Assembly (NCBI RefSeq): GCF_025770765.1
Contig: NZ_JANZKY010000007.1
Location: 203,375-267,374 of the forward strand
From: Propionivibrio soli
GTDB taxonomy: Bacteria; Pseudomonadota; Gammaproteobacteria; Burkholderiales; Rhodocyclaceae
DNA: 64,000 nt
Direction: 5' to 3'
Below are positions 35,843 through 45,864 of the stretch, one piece after another (within the stretch, counting starts at the first letter, position 1; every line of letters starts with the position of its first letter). The notes beneath the pieces were generated by a model. That model was not told the DNA's origin. It was given only the letters and a program-made list of their open reading frames with translations, and did not search any database. A program made the position numbers and the translations under genes.

Positions 35843-37347
35843 TAGGCGTCGATGTCGTCGGCGAGCAAGCCGCGCTTGTTGCGGATACCGGCTATGGCGC
35901 CGGCAACGAAAATGACGAGCGCTACCACCAGCAGGCCGCAGGCGAGCGGGCGACCGAGGAAGCCGAGCGGGCTGCCGTAGAAGTAGATCAACGACTGCAC
36001 GAGCGAGTTCTCGATCATCTTGCCGAGCACGAACGTGAGCACGATGGGGGCCATCGGGATGTCGATCTTCTTCATGATGTAGCCGATGACGCCGAACACG
36101 ATCATCACCCAGATATCCCAAATACGGTTGCCGGTGCAGTAAGCGCCGACCACCGACACAATGACGATGCCGGGATACATGAACGCCGGCGGGATCATGG
36201 CCACCTTGCCCCAGATGCGGGCGAGCGGCAGGTTCATGATCAGGAGCATGACGTTGCCGATGAACATGCTGGCAATCACGGCCCACACGAAGTTGGCGTT
36301 GTTCTGGAAGAGCATCGGTCCGGGCGTCAGGCCGTGCATGATGAACGCGCCGAAGAGGATGGCGATCGTCGGCGAACTCGGGATGCCGATCGTAAACAGC
36401 GGAATCAATGCGCCACCGCAGTACGAGTTGTTCGCCGTCTCCGGCCCCGCGACGCCTTCGATGGCGCCTTTGCCGAAACGCGACGGATCCTTGGCGAGCT
36501 TTTTCTCGATCGAGTACGACAGGATCGCCGGGATGACCGAGTTGGAACCGGGGATCAGGCCGATCAGGAAGCCGAGGCCCGTGCCGCGACCGATCGCCTT
36601 CAGCGTCGGCAGCCATTCTTCGCGCTCGGGGAGCAGCTTGCCGACCTTGGGCAGTGCACCGAGGTGCATGGCCTGTTCCATCCCGATCATGACTTCCGAG
36701 ATGCCGAACAGCCCCATCGAGATGACGACGAAGTCGAGGCCTTCGACAAGGTTCGGCTCGCCGAACGTGAAACGCAGGTTACCGGTGAGCGGGTCCATGC
36801 CGACCAGCGACAAGCTCAGGCCGATGAGCATCGAGATGAGGCCGCGCAGCAGTGACTTGCCCATCAGGCCGACAACCATGACGAGGCCGACGACCATCAG
36901 CGCGAAGAACTCCGGAGGACCGAAACCCAGAGCCATTTCGGCGAGCGGCGGGCCGATGAAGACGATGCCGAACATCGAAATCGTCCCGCCGATGAACGAG
37001 CCGATCCCGGCCACTCCCAGCGCCGTACCGGCCCGGCCTTGACGTGCCATCGGATACCCGTCGAAGCAGGTCGTCACGGAGGCCGCTTCACCGGGTGTGT
37101 TGATCAACACCGAGGTGACTGTGCCCCCGTACATCGCACCGTAGTAGATGCCGGAAAGCATGATGATCGCCGGGATGGCGTCCATCGAAAACGTGATCGG
37201 GAGGAGAAGAGCGATGCCGGTCGTCGGGCCGAGGCCGGGCAGAATGCCGACAAGCATTCCGATGGTGACGCCGAGCAGGCAATAGAACAGGTTCCACCCC
37301 ATCATCGCCGTGTTGAAGCCGTCGAGCAACGGCATGATCGAATCCAC
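35842..37347 (-). CDS. tctA: Tripartite tricarboxylate transporter large permease, TctA family
   Basis: A 501-residue polytopic protein with about 12 membrane helices. TctA hallmarks are the early GMLVGILPGLGPTTGIALLLP and the central repeat LIPGSNSVIPAILSYSIEKK, plus MYGGTVTSVLINTPGEAASV. In the TTT system TctA couples the sodium or proton gradient to uptake of the ligand delivered by TctC. Last gene of the minus-strand operon, eight bases after tctB. Although named for citrate, Bug-type systems carry many organic acids; the neighbouring lyase and SDR point to a sugar acid or a similar keto-acid. Confidence 0.94.
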   Translation of the reverse strand: MDSIMPLLDGFNTAMMGWNLFYCLLGVTIGMLVGILPGLGPTTGIALLLPITFSMDAIPAIIMLSGIYYGAMYGGTVTSVLINTPGEAASVTTCFDGYPMARQGRAGTALGVAGIGSFIGGTISMFGIVFIGPPLAEMALGFGPPEFFALMVVGLVMVVGLMGKSLLRGLISMLIGLSLSLVGMDPLTGNLRFTFGEPNLVEGLDFVVISMGLFGISEVMIGMEQAMHLGALPKVGKLLPEREEWLPTLKAIGRGTGLGFLIGLIPGSNSVIPAILSYSIEKKLAKDPSRFGKGAIEGVAGPETANNSYCGGALIPLFTIGIPSSPTIAILFGAFIMHGLTPGPMLFQNNANFVWAVIASMFIGNVMLLIMNLPLARIWGKVAMIPPAFMYPGIVIVSVVGAYCTGNRIWDIWVMIVFGVIGYIMKKIDIPMAPIVLTFVLGKMIENSLVQSLIYFYGSPLGFLGRPLACGLLVVALVIFVAGAIAGIRNKRGLLADDIDA

Positions 37348-37355
37348 GCTACCTC

Positions 37356-37820
37356 CTACCAGCCAAAATCGTTAACGGGCAGTGATACGCCCAGCAGGGT
37401 CTGGAAGGCCACGAGAAGCAACACGGCCACCAACACCGACGACGCCAATGCGAAATACCATTTGAATTTGCGCATGGTCATGAGAAAGATGAGCTGAGTC
37501 GCCGCGACGACGAATCCAACCGTCTCGACGACCAGAGCGAAGATGCACAGCCCGCCGAGCATCAGGAAGATGTCAGCGCGTGCATGGGCGGGCGGCCACA
37601 GATCGGCGAGCTTCACGCTCTCGTCCTGCGCCGCACTCTTGGCCGAATCCCAGATGTAGCAAAGAGAAACGACAAACAGAATTCCGCTCAGCCAGAGCGG
37701 CAGGAATCCCGGGCCGGGGCCCATGGGATTCGAATAATTGAGCGTCAGGGACTGCTGGAACAGCACGCCTGAATAGGCCAGCAGACATACCCCCGCCCAG
37801 ACACCGGCATTCTTGATCAA
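37356..37820 (-). CDS. tctB: Tripartite tricarboxylate transporter small permease, TctB family
   Basis: About 154 residues, four predicted membrane helices, with the GPGPGFLPLWLSGILFV segment common in TctB proteins. I place the start at a TTG (37820) because GGAGG lies seven bases upstream and the protein then begins IKNAGVWAG, right at the first helix. An in-frame ATG at 37862 would add 14 residues of Ala/Arg-rich sequence. It lies between tctC (115 bases upstream) and tctA. Confidence 0.85.
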   Translation of the reverse strand: MIKNAGVWAGVCLLAYSGVLFQQSLTLNYSNPMGPGPGFLPLWLSGILFVVSLCYIWDSAKSAAQDESVKLADLWPPAHARADIFLMLGGLCIFALVVETVGFVVAATQLIFLMTMRKFKWYFALASSVLVAVLLLVAFQTLLGVSLPVNDFGW

Positions 37821-37935
37821 CGCTAAACCTCCGAGAAGCGGCGCCCGCGCGGCGCCGCGCATTTCCCTGTTTCCGCTTCCGCCGGGCAGGCGGCGGTTTG
37901 AGCCACTGTCGGCCGCTTGCCCGGGGACTTGCCTT

Positions 37936-38898
37936 TTATTTCTTGTTGATGCTTTCGACGACAGGCTGCAGAACTTTCATGTCGGCTTCGACCATCGCCT
38001 TGAAATCGGCGGGGTTCTTGTACTCGATGCCGAGGAACGACTTGTTCATGAACTCCACGAACTTGGGATCCTTGACCGCCTGCGCGACGGCGTTCTCCAA
38101 CACCTTGGTCACCTCGTCCGACGTCTGCGGCGGTACGGCGATGCCGCGATAGGTGCCGCAGAAGATGCTGAGACCGCGCTCCTTGAAGGTCGGTACGTCC
38201 TTCAGTCCTTCGACGCGCTTCTCGGCCATCACGGCGAGCGGGCGCAGCTTCCCGGCTTCCACCTGGGCCTTGATCTCACCCGGGTTGTAGATGCCGAAAT
38301 CGGAACGCCCGCCGAGGATTTCCGTCATTGCCGGCGCGGCACCCTGGAAGGGCACGGTAACGAAATTGACGCCAGCCTCGATGGAGAATTGCACGCCGTA
38401 GAAATTCGGGGCCGAGGCGGCAGCGAACTTCAGCTTGCCCGGGTTGGCCTTCATCGCGGAGATCAGATCTTCGATCGTCTTGTACGACGACTCGGACGAA
38501 ACCACGACCACTTCCGGATCGACGTTGACGTTGCCGACGTATTTGAAGTCGAGCGTCTTGAAGGGGGCCTGACCGAGCATCGGCAGGATGGCCACTTCAC
38601 GCGTGACCATCGTGATCGTGTAGCCGTCCGGCTTGGCGCGCAGGCCTTCGTTCATGCCCACGGCGCCGGCGCCGCCCGTCTTGTTCACCACGACGACGTC
38701 CTGCTTCAGGATGTTCTTCATTGATTCGGCAAGCACGCGTCCGACAGCGTCTGTGCCGCCGCCGGCGGCGTAAGGCACGATAAGCTGAATCGGTTTGCTT
38801 GGGTACTTGTCCGCGGCTTGCGCCGTGGTCGTGAAAGCGGAGAACGCGGCCGAGATGGCCAACAGGCCGGCCGGCAACAACGACAATTTTCTTTTCAT
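37936..38898 (-). CDS. tctC: Tripartite tricarboxylate transporter binding protein, TctC/Bug family
   Basis: A 320-residue periplasmic binding protein with a signal peptide ending near AQA (residue 28). Bug-family signatures: PIQLIVPYAAGGGTDAVGR at about 36-54, the VVVNKTGGAGAVG loop, and PDGYTITM. Bug proteins bind carboxylated ligands through water-mediated contacts with this first loop. It is 114 bases downstream of the lyase gene, in the same orientation, so it presumably supplies that enzyme's substrate. Confidence 0.93.
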   Translation of the reverse strand: MKRKLSLLPAGLLAISAAFSAFTTTAQAADKYPSKPIQLIVPYAAGGGTDAVGRVLAESMKNILKQDVVVVNKTGGAGAVGMNEGLRAKPDGYTITMVTREVAILPMLGQAPFKTLDFKYVGNVNVDPEVVVVSSESSYKTIEDLISAMKANPGKLKFAAASAPNFYGVQFSIEAGVNFVTVPFQGAAPAMTEILGGRSDFGIYNPGEIKAQVEAGKLRPLAVMAEKRVEGLKDVPTFKERGLSIFCGTYRGIAVPPQTSDEVTKVLENAVAQAVKDPKFVEFMNKSFLGIEYKNPADFKAMVEADMKVLQPVVESINKK

Positions 38899-39012
38899 TT
38901 CGACACTCCTCTATCGGCTGGTTGAATTACGGAGCGGGGGTTTGCCCGCTGGGGTTCGAACTCCGCTGGAAACACGCGGCACATGCCGCAGGCATTCCAT
39001 CGCTCGGCAACG

Positions 39013-39897
39013 TCACAGGGCTTCTCCCAGATTCTTTTCGAGAATCGCCCGTACGCGCTTCTTGTCATTGTCCTGAAGCGGCTTGAACGGTCCGCGGCAG
39101 GCGCCGCAGTCGACGCCGCGCAAGGTCATCGCGTACTTGACGGCGCTGAAGACGCCAACCTCGACCATCGTCTCGATGATCTCGTTCGCTTCGCGCTGCA
39201 AGCGGAAAGCCTCGGCGTTGCGGCCCGCCTGGAACGCATCGCGGAGGATGATGAACTTTCTTGCCATGAAGTTCACCGTGCTGCCGATCATCCCCGTGGC
39301 CCCCATGGAGAGTCCGGAGAGGAAGGCTTCGTCATAACCGTTGAGCGCGATCAACTTGGGGTTGTGGGCCAGCACGCGCTCCAGTTCGTACATGTTGGTG
39401 TTCGTGTGCTTGAGCGCAACGACCCGCGGGTGCTTGAACAATTCGCGGATCGGCCCCTGCGTCATGTTGATCCCCGTAAATGCGGGGATGTTGTAGACGA
39501 CGAGCGGCATATCGGAGGACTCGATCAGATCGAGGTAATACGCGATGACTTCCTCTGTCGTGTATTTGAAGTAGATCGGCGGCACGGACGATATCGCATC
39601 GGCGCCATTTGCCTTGGCGTGCAGTGTCAGGCGCCGCGCCGCGTCGGTGCCGCCAGCTCCCGTGTGCACGATGACGTTCACGCGGCCGGCCGCGTGGTCG
39701 AGTACGGTCTCGGCAACGCACTTACGTTCGTCTTCGGTGAGCAGGAACGATTCGGCAGTCGAGCCGCCGACATAAAGGCCGTCGACACCCTGATCGATTT
39801 CGAAATCGACAAGTGTCTTCAGGACGCTGTAATTGACCTCGCCGTTGGGCGCCATCGGCGTCGGCAGGGCAGGGTAGATGCCGTTCAGGTTCTTCAT
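39013..39897 (-). CDS. DapA/NanA superfamily class I aldolase (N-acetylneuraminate lyase-like)
   Basis: A 294-residue TIM barrel of the dihydrodipicolinate synthase/N-acetylneuraminate lyase family. The substrate-carboxylate loop GGSTAESFLLT (about 44-54), the tyrosine of VVYNIPAFTG and the Schiff-base lysine in VALKHTN are visible. It is more like the NanA/keto-deoxy-sugar branch than true DapA, because of the GSTAES loop and the catabolic context. The likely reaction is reversible aldol cleavage of a 2-keto-3-deoxy acid to pyruvate plus an aldehyde; calling it sialate lyase would go too far, as no other sialic-acid genes are here. It lies 13 bases behind the SDR gene. Confidence 0.82.
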   Translation of the reverse strand: MKNLNGIYPALPTPMAPNGEVNYSVLKTLVDFEIDQGVDGLYVGGSTAESFLLTEDERKCVAETVLDHAAGRVNVIVHTGAGGTDAARRLTLHAKANGADAISSVPPIYFKYTTEEVIAYYLDLIESSDMPLVVYNIPAFTGINMTQGPIRELFKHPRVVALKHTNTNMYELERVLAHNPKLIALNGYDEAFLSGLSMGATGMIGSTVNFMARKFIILRDAFQAGRNAEAFRLQREANEIIETMVEVGVFSAVKYAMTLRGVDCGACRGPFKPLQDNDKKRVRAILEKNLGEAL

Positions 39898-39910
39898 CGC
39901 GCGCTCCCGT

Positions 39911-40735
39911 TTACCAAGCCGTCCAGCCGCCGTCGACGACGAGGTTGGAGCCCGTCATGTAGCGCGATGCGTCGGACGCGAGGAAAACGAGCGCGCCGTT
40001 GAATTCGTCTTCTTCTGCCATGCGGCCCATCGGCATGCGCTGGCAATAGTTGGTCTGGAATTCCTTGTCCTGCGTGTCGCGGCGCACGCCCGACGGCGTG
40101 AGGATGTTGACGCGCACGCCCTTACGGCCCCAGTACGTGGCCAGATAACGCGTGAAGTTGTACAGGCCGGACTTCGATGCGCAGTAAGCCACCGGTTTGA
40201 CGAAGGGGGTGCCGGTCTTTTCCGCCTTGTAGGCGTAGATGTCCTGAACCGGCGAGAGCATGCCGTAGATCGAACCGATGTTGATCACCGAGCCGCGCCC
40301 TTCGCGGGCCATTGCGCCGCCGATGACCTGGCAGCACAGGAAGGTACCCGTCATGTTCACTTCAAGCACTTCACGCCACACATCTTCCGGGAATTCCTCG
40401 AACGGACCGGAGACTTCGGGCGGGGCACTCGGCTGCGTATCGAGGCCGGCGTTATTCACCAGCACGTGCGGAACGCCCCATTTGGCGACCACTTGCTCCA
40501 GGCCGGCTTTCACGGAGGCCTTTTTCGTTATGTCTACGGGGCAGAAGATGACGCGTCCGGTATCGACTGGGAAACGCTCACGCAATACTGCTTCATCCGG
40601 GATGCGGCGGTTGAAGATGGCGACCCGCGCCCCGCGGTCGATGAGTTCCAGGGCGAACTGGCGGCCGATCTGGCCAAGGGCGCCGGTAACGACGACTATG
40701 CGGTCGGTGAGGTCGAAGACGTCTTTGCGGTTCAT
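39911..40735 (-). CDS. Short-chain dehydrogenase/reductase (SDR)
   Basis: A 274-residue classical SDR. It has the cofactor motif TGALGQIGR near the N-terminus, VNNAGLDT, the catalytic serine in INIGSIYG, YxxxK as YCASKSG, and the C-terminal GSNLVVDGGWTAW. Classical SDRs of this type oxidise or reduce sugar acids and related alcohols with NAD(P). A tail ending in DGGWTAW after MTGSNL is common in gluconate-5-dehydrogenase-like SDRs. First structural gene after the GntR regulator (106 bases), and 13 bases before the lyase, so it probably prepares the lyase substrate or handles its aldehyde product. Confidence 0.87.
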   Translation of the reverse strand: MNRKDVFDLTDRIVVVTGALGQIGRQFALELIDRGARVAIFNRRIPDEAVLRERFPVDTGRVIFCPVDITKKASVKAGLEQVVAKWGVPHVLVNNAGLDTQPSAPPEVSGPFEEFPEDVWREVLEVNMTGTFLCCQVIGGAMAREGRGSVINIGSIYGMLSPVQDIYAYKAEKTGTPFVKPVAYCASKSGLYNFTRYLATYWGRKGVRVNILTPSGVRRDTQDKEFQTNYCQRMPMGRMAEEDEFNGALVFLASDASRYMTGSNLVVDGGWTAW

Positions 40736-40841
40736 TGGATACCTTTCTTTTCCTTTCTTGTTGCGTTGCGAGAGCCCTTCAGTGCCAGGGTAGCCGGCTA
40801 CGGTTCTCGGTGTTTCGTGTCGTCGTCGGACGGGTAGGGCG

Positions 40842-41555
40842 CTATTGGCCAGCGCCGAGCGACATGTCCTCCAGCGCCTTGAACAGGTGGCTCTTCATGT
40901 AGCGCTGGGCCCCAGCCGAATCGCGTTTCTGCAAGGCGGCGACGATTTTCCGGTGCGGCCCCACGGCGTTGCGGGCGTGTGTTTCCACCCGGAACGTCCG
41001 TTCTCGGAAATCTCTGAACGCCTCGATGACGAGGTTATTCAGGTCGATCAGGAGTAGGTTGTGGGAGGCTTCGCCGATCGCTCCGTGAAACCTCGCATCG
41101 AGGTCGCCGAGCTTTTCGCCGATGGCTTCGGTGAACGGTCCGGAAGCGAGTGTGGCTTCGTATTCCTTGCGGATGGCGTCGATCTGCGTGATGTCTTCGT
41201 CGGTGGCGCGTTCCACGGCGAGGCGCACGGCGAGCGGCTCGAGCTGCATGCGCACTTCGATCAGGTCGGCTACTTCGGTCTTGCGGCTGCCGAGCCACGA
41301 GAGAATCCGATGCACCGGCGTTTCAAGCGTCTTGCGCTTGAGGAAGGCGCCGCGCCCCGGCTCGATCTTGACGTAGCCCATCACCTGCAGAGCCTTGATC
41401 GCTTCGCGTACCGTCGAACGGCCGACACGTAATTGATCGCACAGATCCATCTCGGTCGGGAGCTTGTCGCCTTCCTTGATCGCATCCGTCAAGAAGAACT
41501 TTGTCAGTTCCTTCACCACCATGTCAGTTTGCGACACGCGCTTGATCGGTTCCAT
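40842..41555 (-). CDS. GntR family regulator, FadR/FCD subfamily
   Basis: A 237-residue regulator. The N-terminal winged helix (about 10-75) contains DKLPTEMDLCDQLRVGRSTVREAIKAL, the typical GntR recognition region; the C-terminal part is an all-helical FCD ligand-binding domain (RVEHATDED-like region, then DLDARFHGAIGEASHN with a metal-binding-type histidine). FCD regulators usually repress sugar-acid or organic-acid operons and release DNA when they bind the acid. It is upstream of SDR-lyase-tctCBA in the same orientation and divergent from an aldo/keto reductase, with a palindrome just before its start. Confidence 0.92.
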   Translation of the reverse strand: MEPIKRVSQTDMVVKELTKFFLTDAIKEGDKLPTEMDLCDQLRVGRSTVREAIKALQVMGYVKIEPGRGAFLKRKTLETPVHRILSWLGSRKTEVADLIEVRMQLEPLAVRLAVERATDEDITQIDAIRKEYEATLASGPFTEAIGEKLGDLDARFHGAIGEASHNLLLIDLNNLVIEAFRDFRERTFRVETHARNAVGPHRKIVAALQKRDSAGAQRYMKSHLFKALEDMSLGAGQ

Positions 41556-41573
41556 GCCCGTCCCGTTATTTTG

Positions 41574-41586
41574 TCAGATTGTCTGA
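41574..41586. promoter_or_regulatory. Palindrome, probable GntR operator
   Basis: TCAGA-TTG-TCTGA is a perfect 5-3-5 inverted repeat, starting 19 bases upstream of the GntR start codon, within a longer run TTGTCAGATTGTCTGATGTC. Size and form suit FadR-type operators; binding is inferred. Confidence 0.55.
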
Positions 41587-41969
41587 TGTCATGCTGTCGG
41601 GCGAAAGATTAGCGCTGGTTCCGATACGAGGTCAATCGATTTCTTGCCGTACGCCACCCTTTTTGCTCTTGTATTCCAGGTAAAACAGTTGGTTACGTTT
41701 TGTTCGTCAAGCTTTGTCGAGGGTCCGAAACGTAAGTCTCGGCCGTTGGCGAGGGTCTGGAGTCCAGATCTTTCGTCAAGAACGTCGTTGAAGCGGGGTC
41801 TTACGCGGGGACAAATGGCCGGTTTCTCTTTCTCTTTCCTGGACGTCGTTTGCGGCTGAGGGGCGACCAGGCATGCAACTGAACGGCGCTTTTCGGGTCC
41901 GTCACTCCGCGAGATACTGAAGGCCGCACCGGTCACAACCGGAGCGGCGCATCTGACGGAGGAAACGAC
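41587..41969. other. Divergent intergenic region, no gene seen
   Basis: Between the GntR palindrome and the aldo/keto reductase start I see no supported reading frame. It must carry the promoter for the reductase, which has a plausible GGAGG nine bases before its ATG. Confidence 0.35.
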
Positions 41970-42968
41970 ATGGAATACAGAAGACTGGGCAAGACGGGAT
42001 ACAACGTATCGTCGGTTTCCCTCGGTACGTGGCAAGTCGGTGGCGGCTGGGGCGAGCCTTTCGACGACGCGCTGGCCGAGCGCATCATCGAGGGAGCGAT
42101 CGAACGCGGCGTGAATTTCATCGATACGGCCGACGTGTATGGCAACCGAGCCAGTGAAGCGGCGGTCGGCCGCGTCGTCCGCCGTGTCAAGGCGCGGCAT
42201 GGTGACCGGGTTTACGTGGCTACCAAGTGTGGTCGTTTCATCAACCCGCACATTGATGCAGGTTACACACCCGCTGCGTTGCGCGGTTACGTCGAAGATA
42301 GTCTCCGCAACACGGGCCTGGAGGCGCTGGACCTGATCCAGTTGCATTGTCCGCCAACGCCTGTCTATTACCGTCCGGAAATATTCGAGTTGTTCGACAC
42401 ACTGAAGGCCGAGGGCAAGATCCGCCAACTCGGCGTGTCGGTGGAGAAGGTCGAGGAGGCATTGAAAGCAATCGAGTACCCGAATGTCGCCACGGTCCAG
42501 ATCATTTTCAACATGTTCCGCCACCGTCCTTCGGATCTGTTCTTCCGCGAGGCGGAGCGCCGCGATATCGGCATCATCGCCCGCGTGCCGCTGGCGAGTG
42601 GCCTATTGACCGGGCGGTTTGGACGCGACACGACGTTCGGCGCGGATGATCACCGAACCTTCAATCGAGAAGGGGCCGCATTCGACAAGGGCGAGACGTT
42701 TTCAGGCGTCGATTATGGTCAGGGGCTTGCCGCCGTCGAGGCGCTCAAGGCAATCCTTCCTCCGCAACCCGGCCTCGCCGCGTGGGCTCTGCGGTGGGTA
42801 TTGATGTTCCCGGAAGTGTCGACGGTTATTCCGGGAGCCTCGCGCGTCGAACAGATCGAAGCCAACCTCGCCGCCGCCGACTTGCGCCCGCTAACGCCTG
42901 CGGAGATGGACGCCGTGGCTGGCGTCTACGAGCGATTGATCAAACCAAGCGTACATCACCTCTGGTAA
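41970..42968 (+). CDS. Aldo/keto reductase
   Basis: A 332-residue TIM-barrel aldo/keto reductase. The catalytic tetrad can be seen: Asp and Tyr in FIDTADVYGN, Lys in YVATKCGR, His in LIQLHCPP; the C-terminal NADPH-binding region includes VIPGASRVEQIEANL. It reduces aldehydes or ketones or acts in reverse on sugars. The protein starts MEYRRLGKTGYNVSSVSLG, typical of the YajO/IolS-like branch. Divergent from the GntR regulator, so it may be part of the same regulon and remove the aldehyde made by the lyase. Confidence 0.9.
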   Translation: MEYRRLGKTGYNVSSVSLGTWQVGGGWGEPFDDALAERIIEGAIERGVNFIDTADVYGNRASEAAVGRVVRRVKARHGDRVYVATKCGRFINPHIDAGYTPAALRGYVEDSLRNTGLEALDLIQLHCPPTPVYYRPEIFELFDTLKAEGKIRQLGVSVEKVEEALKAIEYPNVATVQIIFNMFRHRPSDLFFREAERRDIGIIARVPLASGLLTGRFGRDTTFGADDHRTFNREGAAFDKGETFSGVDYGQGLAAVEALKAILPPQPGLAAWALRWVLMFPEVSTVIPGASRVEQIEANLAAADLRPLTPAEMDAVAGVYERLIKPSVHHLW

Positions 42969-43538
42969 CGCGGTCGGCGAGCTATGGCTACGGGCTTGCT
43001 TATACCGCCGCCTATGCGGCCGGTGTGCAGCACGTGAGGTTGTGCCCGGCTTCAAAATGCGGTTGAGGAGGACGCGCGCGTCCTCTTTGGGTGGAACTGT
43101 GTGGCTTCTTGCCGCAAATGCTTGCAGTCCTCCTCAACCGCGTGTTTTGGTAAATTTCTTCTGATACGGTTCGATTTCGGAACTATTTTTCGCGAATTCG
43201 TTCTGAAAGCATTGCACACGTGTGCTTCGTCTTCTAACATCAAGAAAACAGAGTGCAGAAGCGGTCTAGAAGAGCGGTGCATGAATGATAGGACTCGGGC
43301 AGGGAGTTGAAAAAAGCCAAAATTAGGCGCTAAATCCTTTTTTATAAAGGGATAAAAGAGGGCGTAAGCAACAGAGTTGAGGTCGGTCAAATCGCAGATC
43401 GTGGGCAAGAGCGGCATCCTGTAACCGGTTCGTAACCTTCGTCTGCCACGCTGTCGGCATTGGACAGGTGTGCAATCTACGAAAAGAACGGCGAACAAGA
43501 TGCGAACGGTAGTCGGCGGCAATGAATCGGGGGGAACG
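42969..43538. other. Long untranslated stretch with nested inverted repeats
   Basis: 570 bases separate the reductase from the ABC operon. Frames here are short or unsupported. GCGGTTGAGGAGGAC (43059-43073) and its exact reverse complement (43127-43141) form a 15-bp inverted repeat; the left arm also overlaps a perfect 18-bp palindrome GAGGACGCGCGCGTCCTC (43068-43085). The two hairpins are mutually exclusive. The right part is AT-rich and probably carries the ABC promoter. Confidence 0.5.
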
Positions 43539-44642
<1,104 letters not shown>

Positions 44643-44712
44643 GCCGTCACCCCAACGCCTCGCGACGACTGCATTTGCAGCACGGCAGCACTCAACTCCG
44701 AAGGAGAGAACT

Positions 44713-45864
44713 ATGAAACGGTTGCACCGAACGCTGGTCGTCTCAGCCCTTATGACGCTGGGCGTATTGTCGGGAAGCGCGAATGCGCAAGTCACGCTCA
44801 ATGTCATCAGCGGCGGGTCGCAGAACATGGTCGACTATGTGACCGACTATCTTGGCCCGCTATTCGAGAAGCAGAATCCGGGCGTTAAGGTGAGCGTGGT
44901 CGGGACCGGCCCCGACGACGCCGGTTCGCAGAAGATGCTGGAAAAACTGCTGGCGCAGAAGAACGCGGGTCTTGCCGTATGGGATACCGACGTCATTGTC
45001 CCGAACCAGCAGAAGACGGGCGAGATGGTCAAGGAAGGCTTGTTGATGAAGTACCGCGACAGCATTCCGACCGGCAAATACGCCATCAGCCAGTCGGCCA
45101 AGCAGGCGCTCGGCGTGAACGTCGACGGTTACGTAATGCCGATGTTCGAAAGCCAGACGGCCCTCGCGTACAACCCGGATCTGATCAAGACGCCGCCGTC
45201 CTCCTTCGATGAATTGCGCGCCTTCGTCGCCAAGAACCCGAAGAGTTTCGGCTACAACGGGCTGAAGGGTGGCATGTCGGGCGTGGCCTTCGTCGTCGGC
45301 TGGATGTATGCCTACGGCGGCAACCCCGAGGTCATCCAGCAGGGGCCGTACGACCAGAAAGCGTTGGCCGGTTGGGACAAGGCGTTTTCCGAACTGAAGG
45401 CGTTCAACCAGCAGGTGGTGTTCACGCCGGGTAACGCGGGCACGCTCGACATGCTCAATCGCGGCGAGATCGCCATGGGCCCGGTGTGGGTGGATATGTT
45501 CCAAACGTGGAAGGCCGAAGGCCGCCTGGCGCCGAACCTGAAACTCAAGATCCTCTCGCCGGGAATGCCCGGGCAGCCTTACTACTACGCGATTCCGGCC
45601 AAGGCGAAGAACGTCGAGCTGGCGAAGAAGTTCATCGCGCTGGCGACGAGCCCCGAAGTACAGGCTGAAGGCATCGTCAAGCGCTTCAATTGGTATCCGG
45701 GCATCGATGCCAACGTCGTCAAGCCGGCACTCGATACGAAGACCTGGAACCAGCTGTTCGTCGATGTGACGCCGGAAGACCTGGCGAAGAATGCCAAGCC
45801 CTTCCCGCTGGCGCCGTTCTTCAAGGACATGCGCGAACAATACGAAGCCAAGGTGCAAAACTGA
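44713..45864 (+). CDS. ABC transporter extracellular solute-binding protein
   Basis: A 383-residue periplasmic protein with a signal peptide ending ANA-Q (near residue 26), then the two-lobe type-2 fold of the PotD/FbpA-like family (VISGGSQNMVDYVTDYLGPLFEKQNPGVKV near the start). AAGGAGAG lies before the ATG. Binding-site residues cannot be assigned by eye. It lies 70 bases after the ATPase gene, and its stop overlaps the first permease start by one base (TGATG). Confidence 0.92.
   Translation: MKRLHRTLVVSALMTLGVLSGSANAQVTLNVISGGSQNMVDYVTDYLGPLFEKQNPGVKVSVVGTGPDDAGSQKMLEKLLAQKNAGLAVWDTDVIVPNQQKTGEMVKEGLLMKYRDSIPTGKYAISQSAKQALGVNVDGYVMPMFESQTALAYNPDLIKTPPSSFDELRAFVAKNPKSFGYNGLKGGMSGVAFVVGWMYAYGGNPEVIQQGPYDQKALAGWDKAFSELKAFNQQVVFTPGNAGTLDMLNRGEIAMGPVWVDMFQTWKAEGRLAPNLKLKILSPGMPGQPYYYAIPAKAKNVELAKKFIALATSPEVQAEGIVKRFNWYPGIDANVVKPALDTKTWNQLFVDVTPEDLAKNAKPFPLAPFFKDMREQYEAKVQN

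Noticed and set aside
38940..38990. GGTTCGAACTCC resembling a tRNA T-arm
   Set aside because: No acceptor, D or anticodon stems can be drawn around it.
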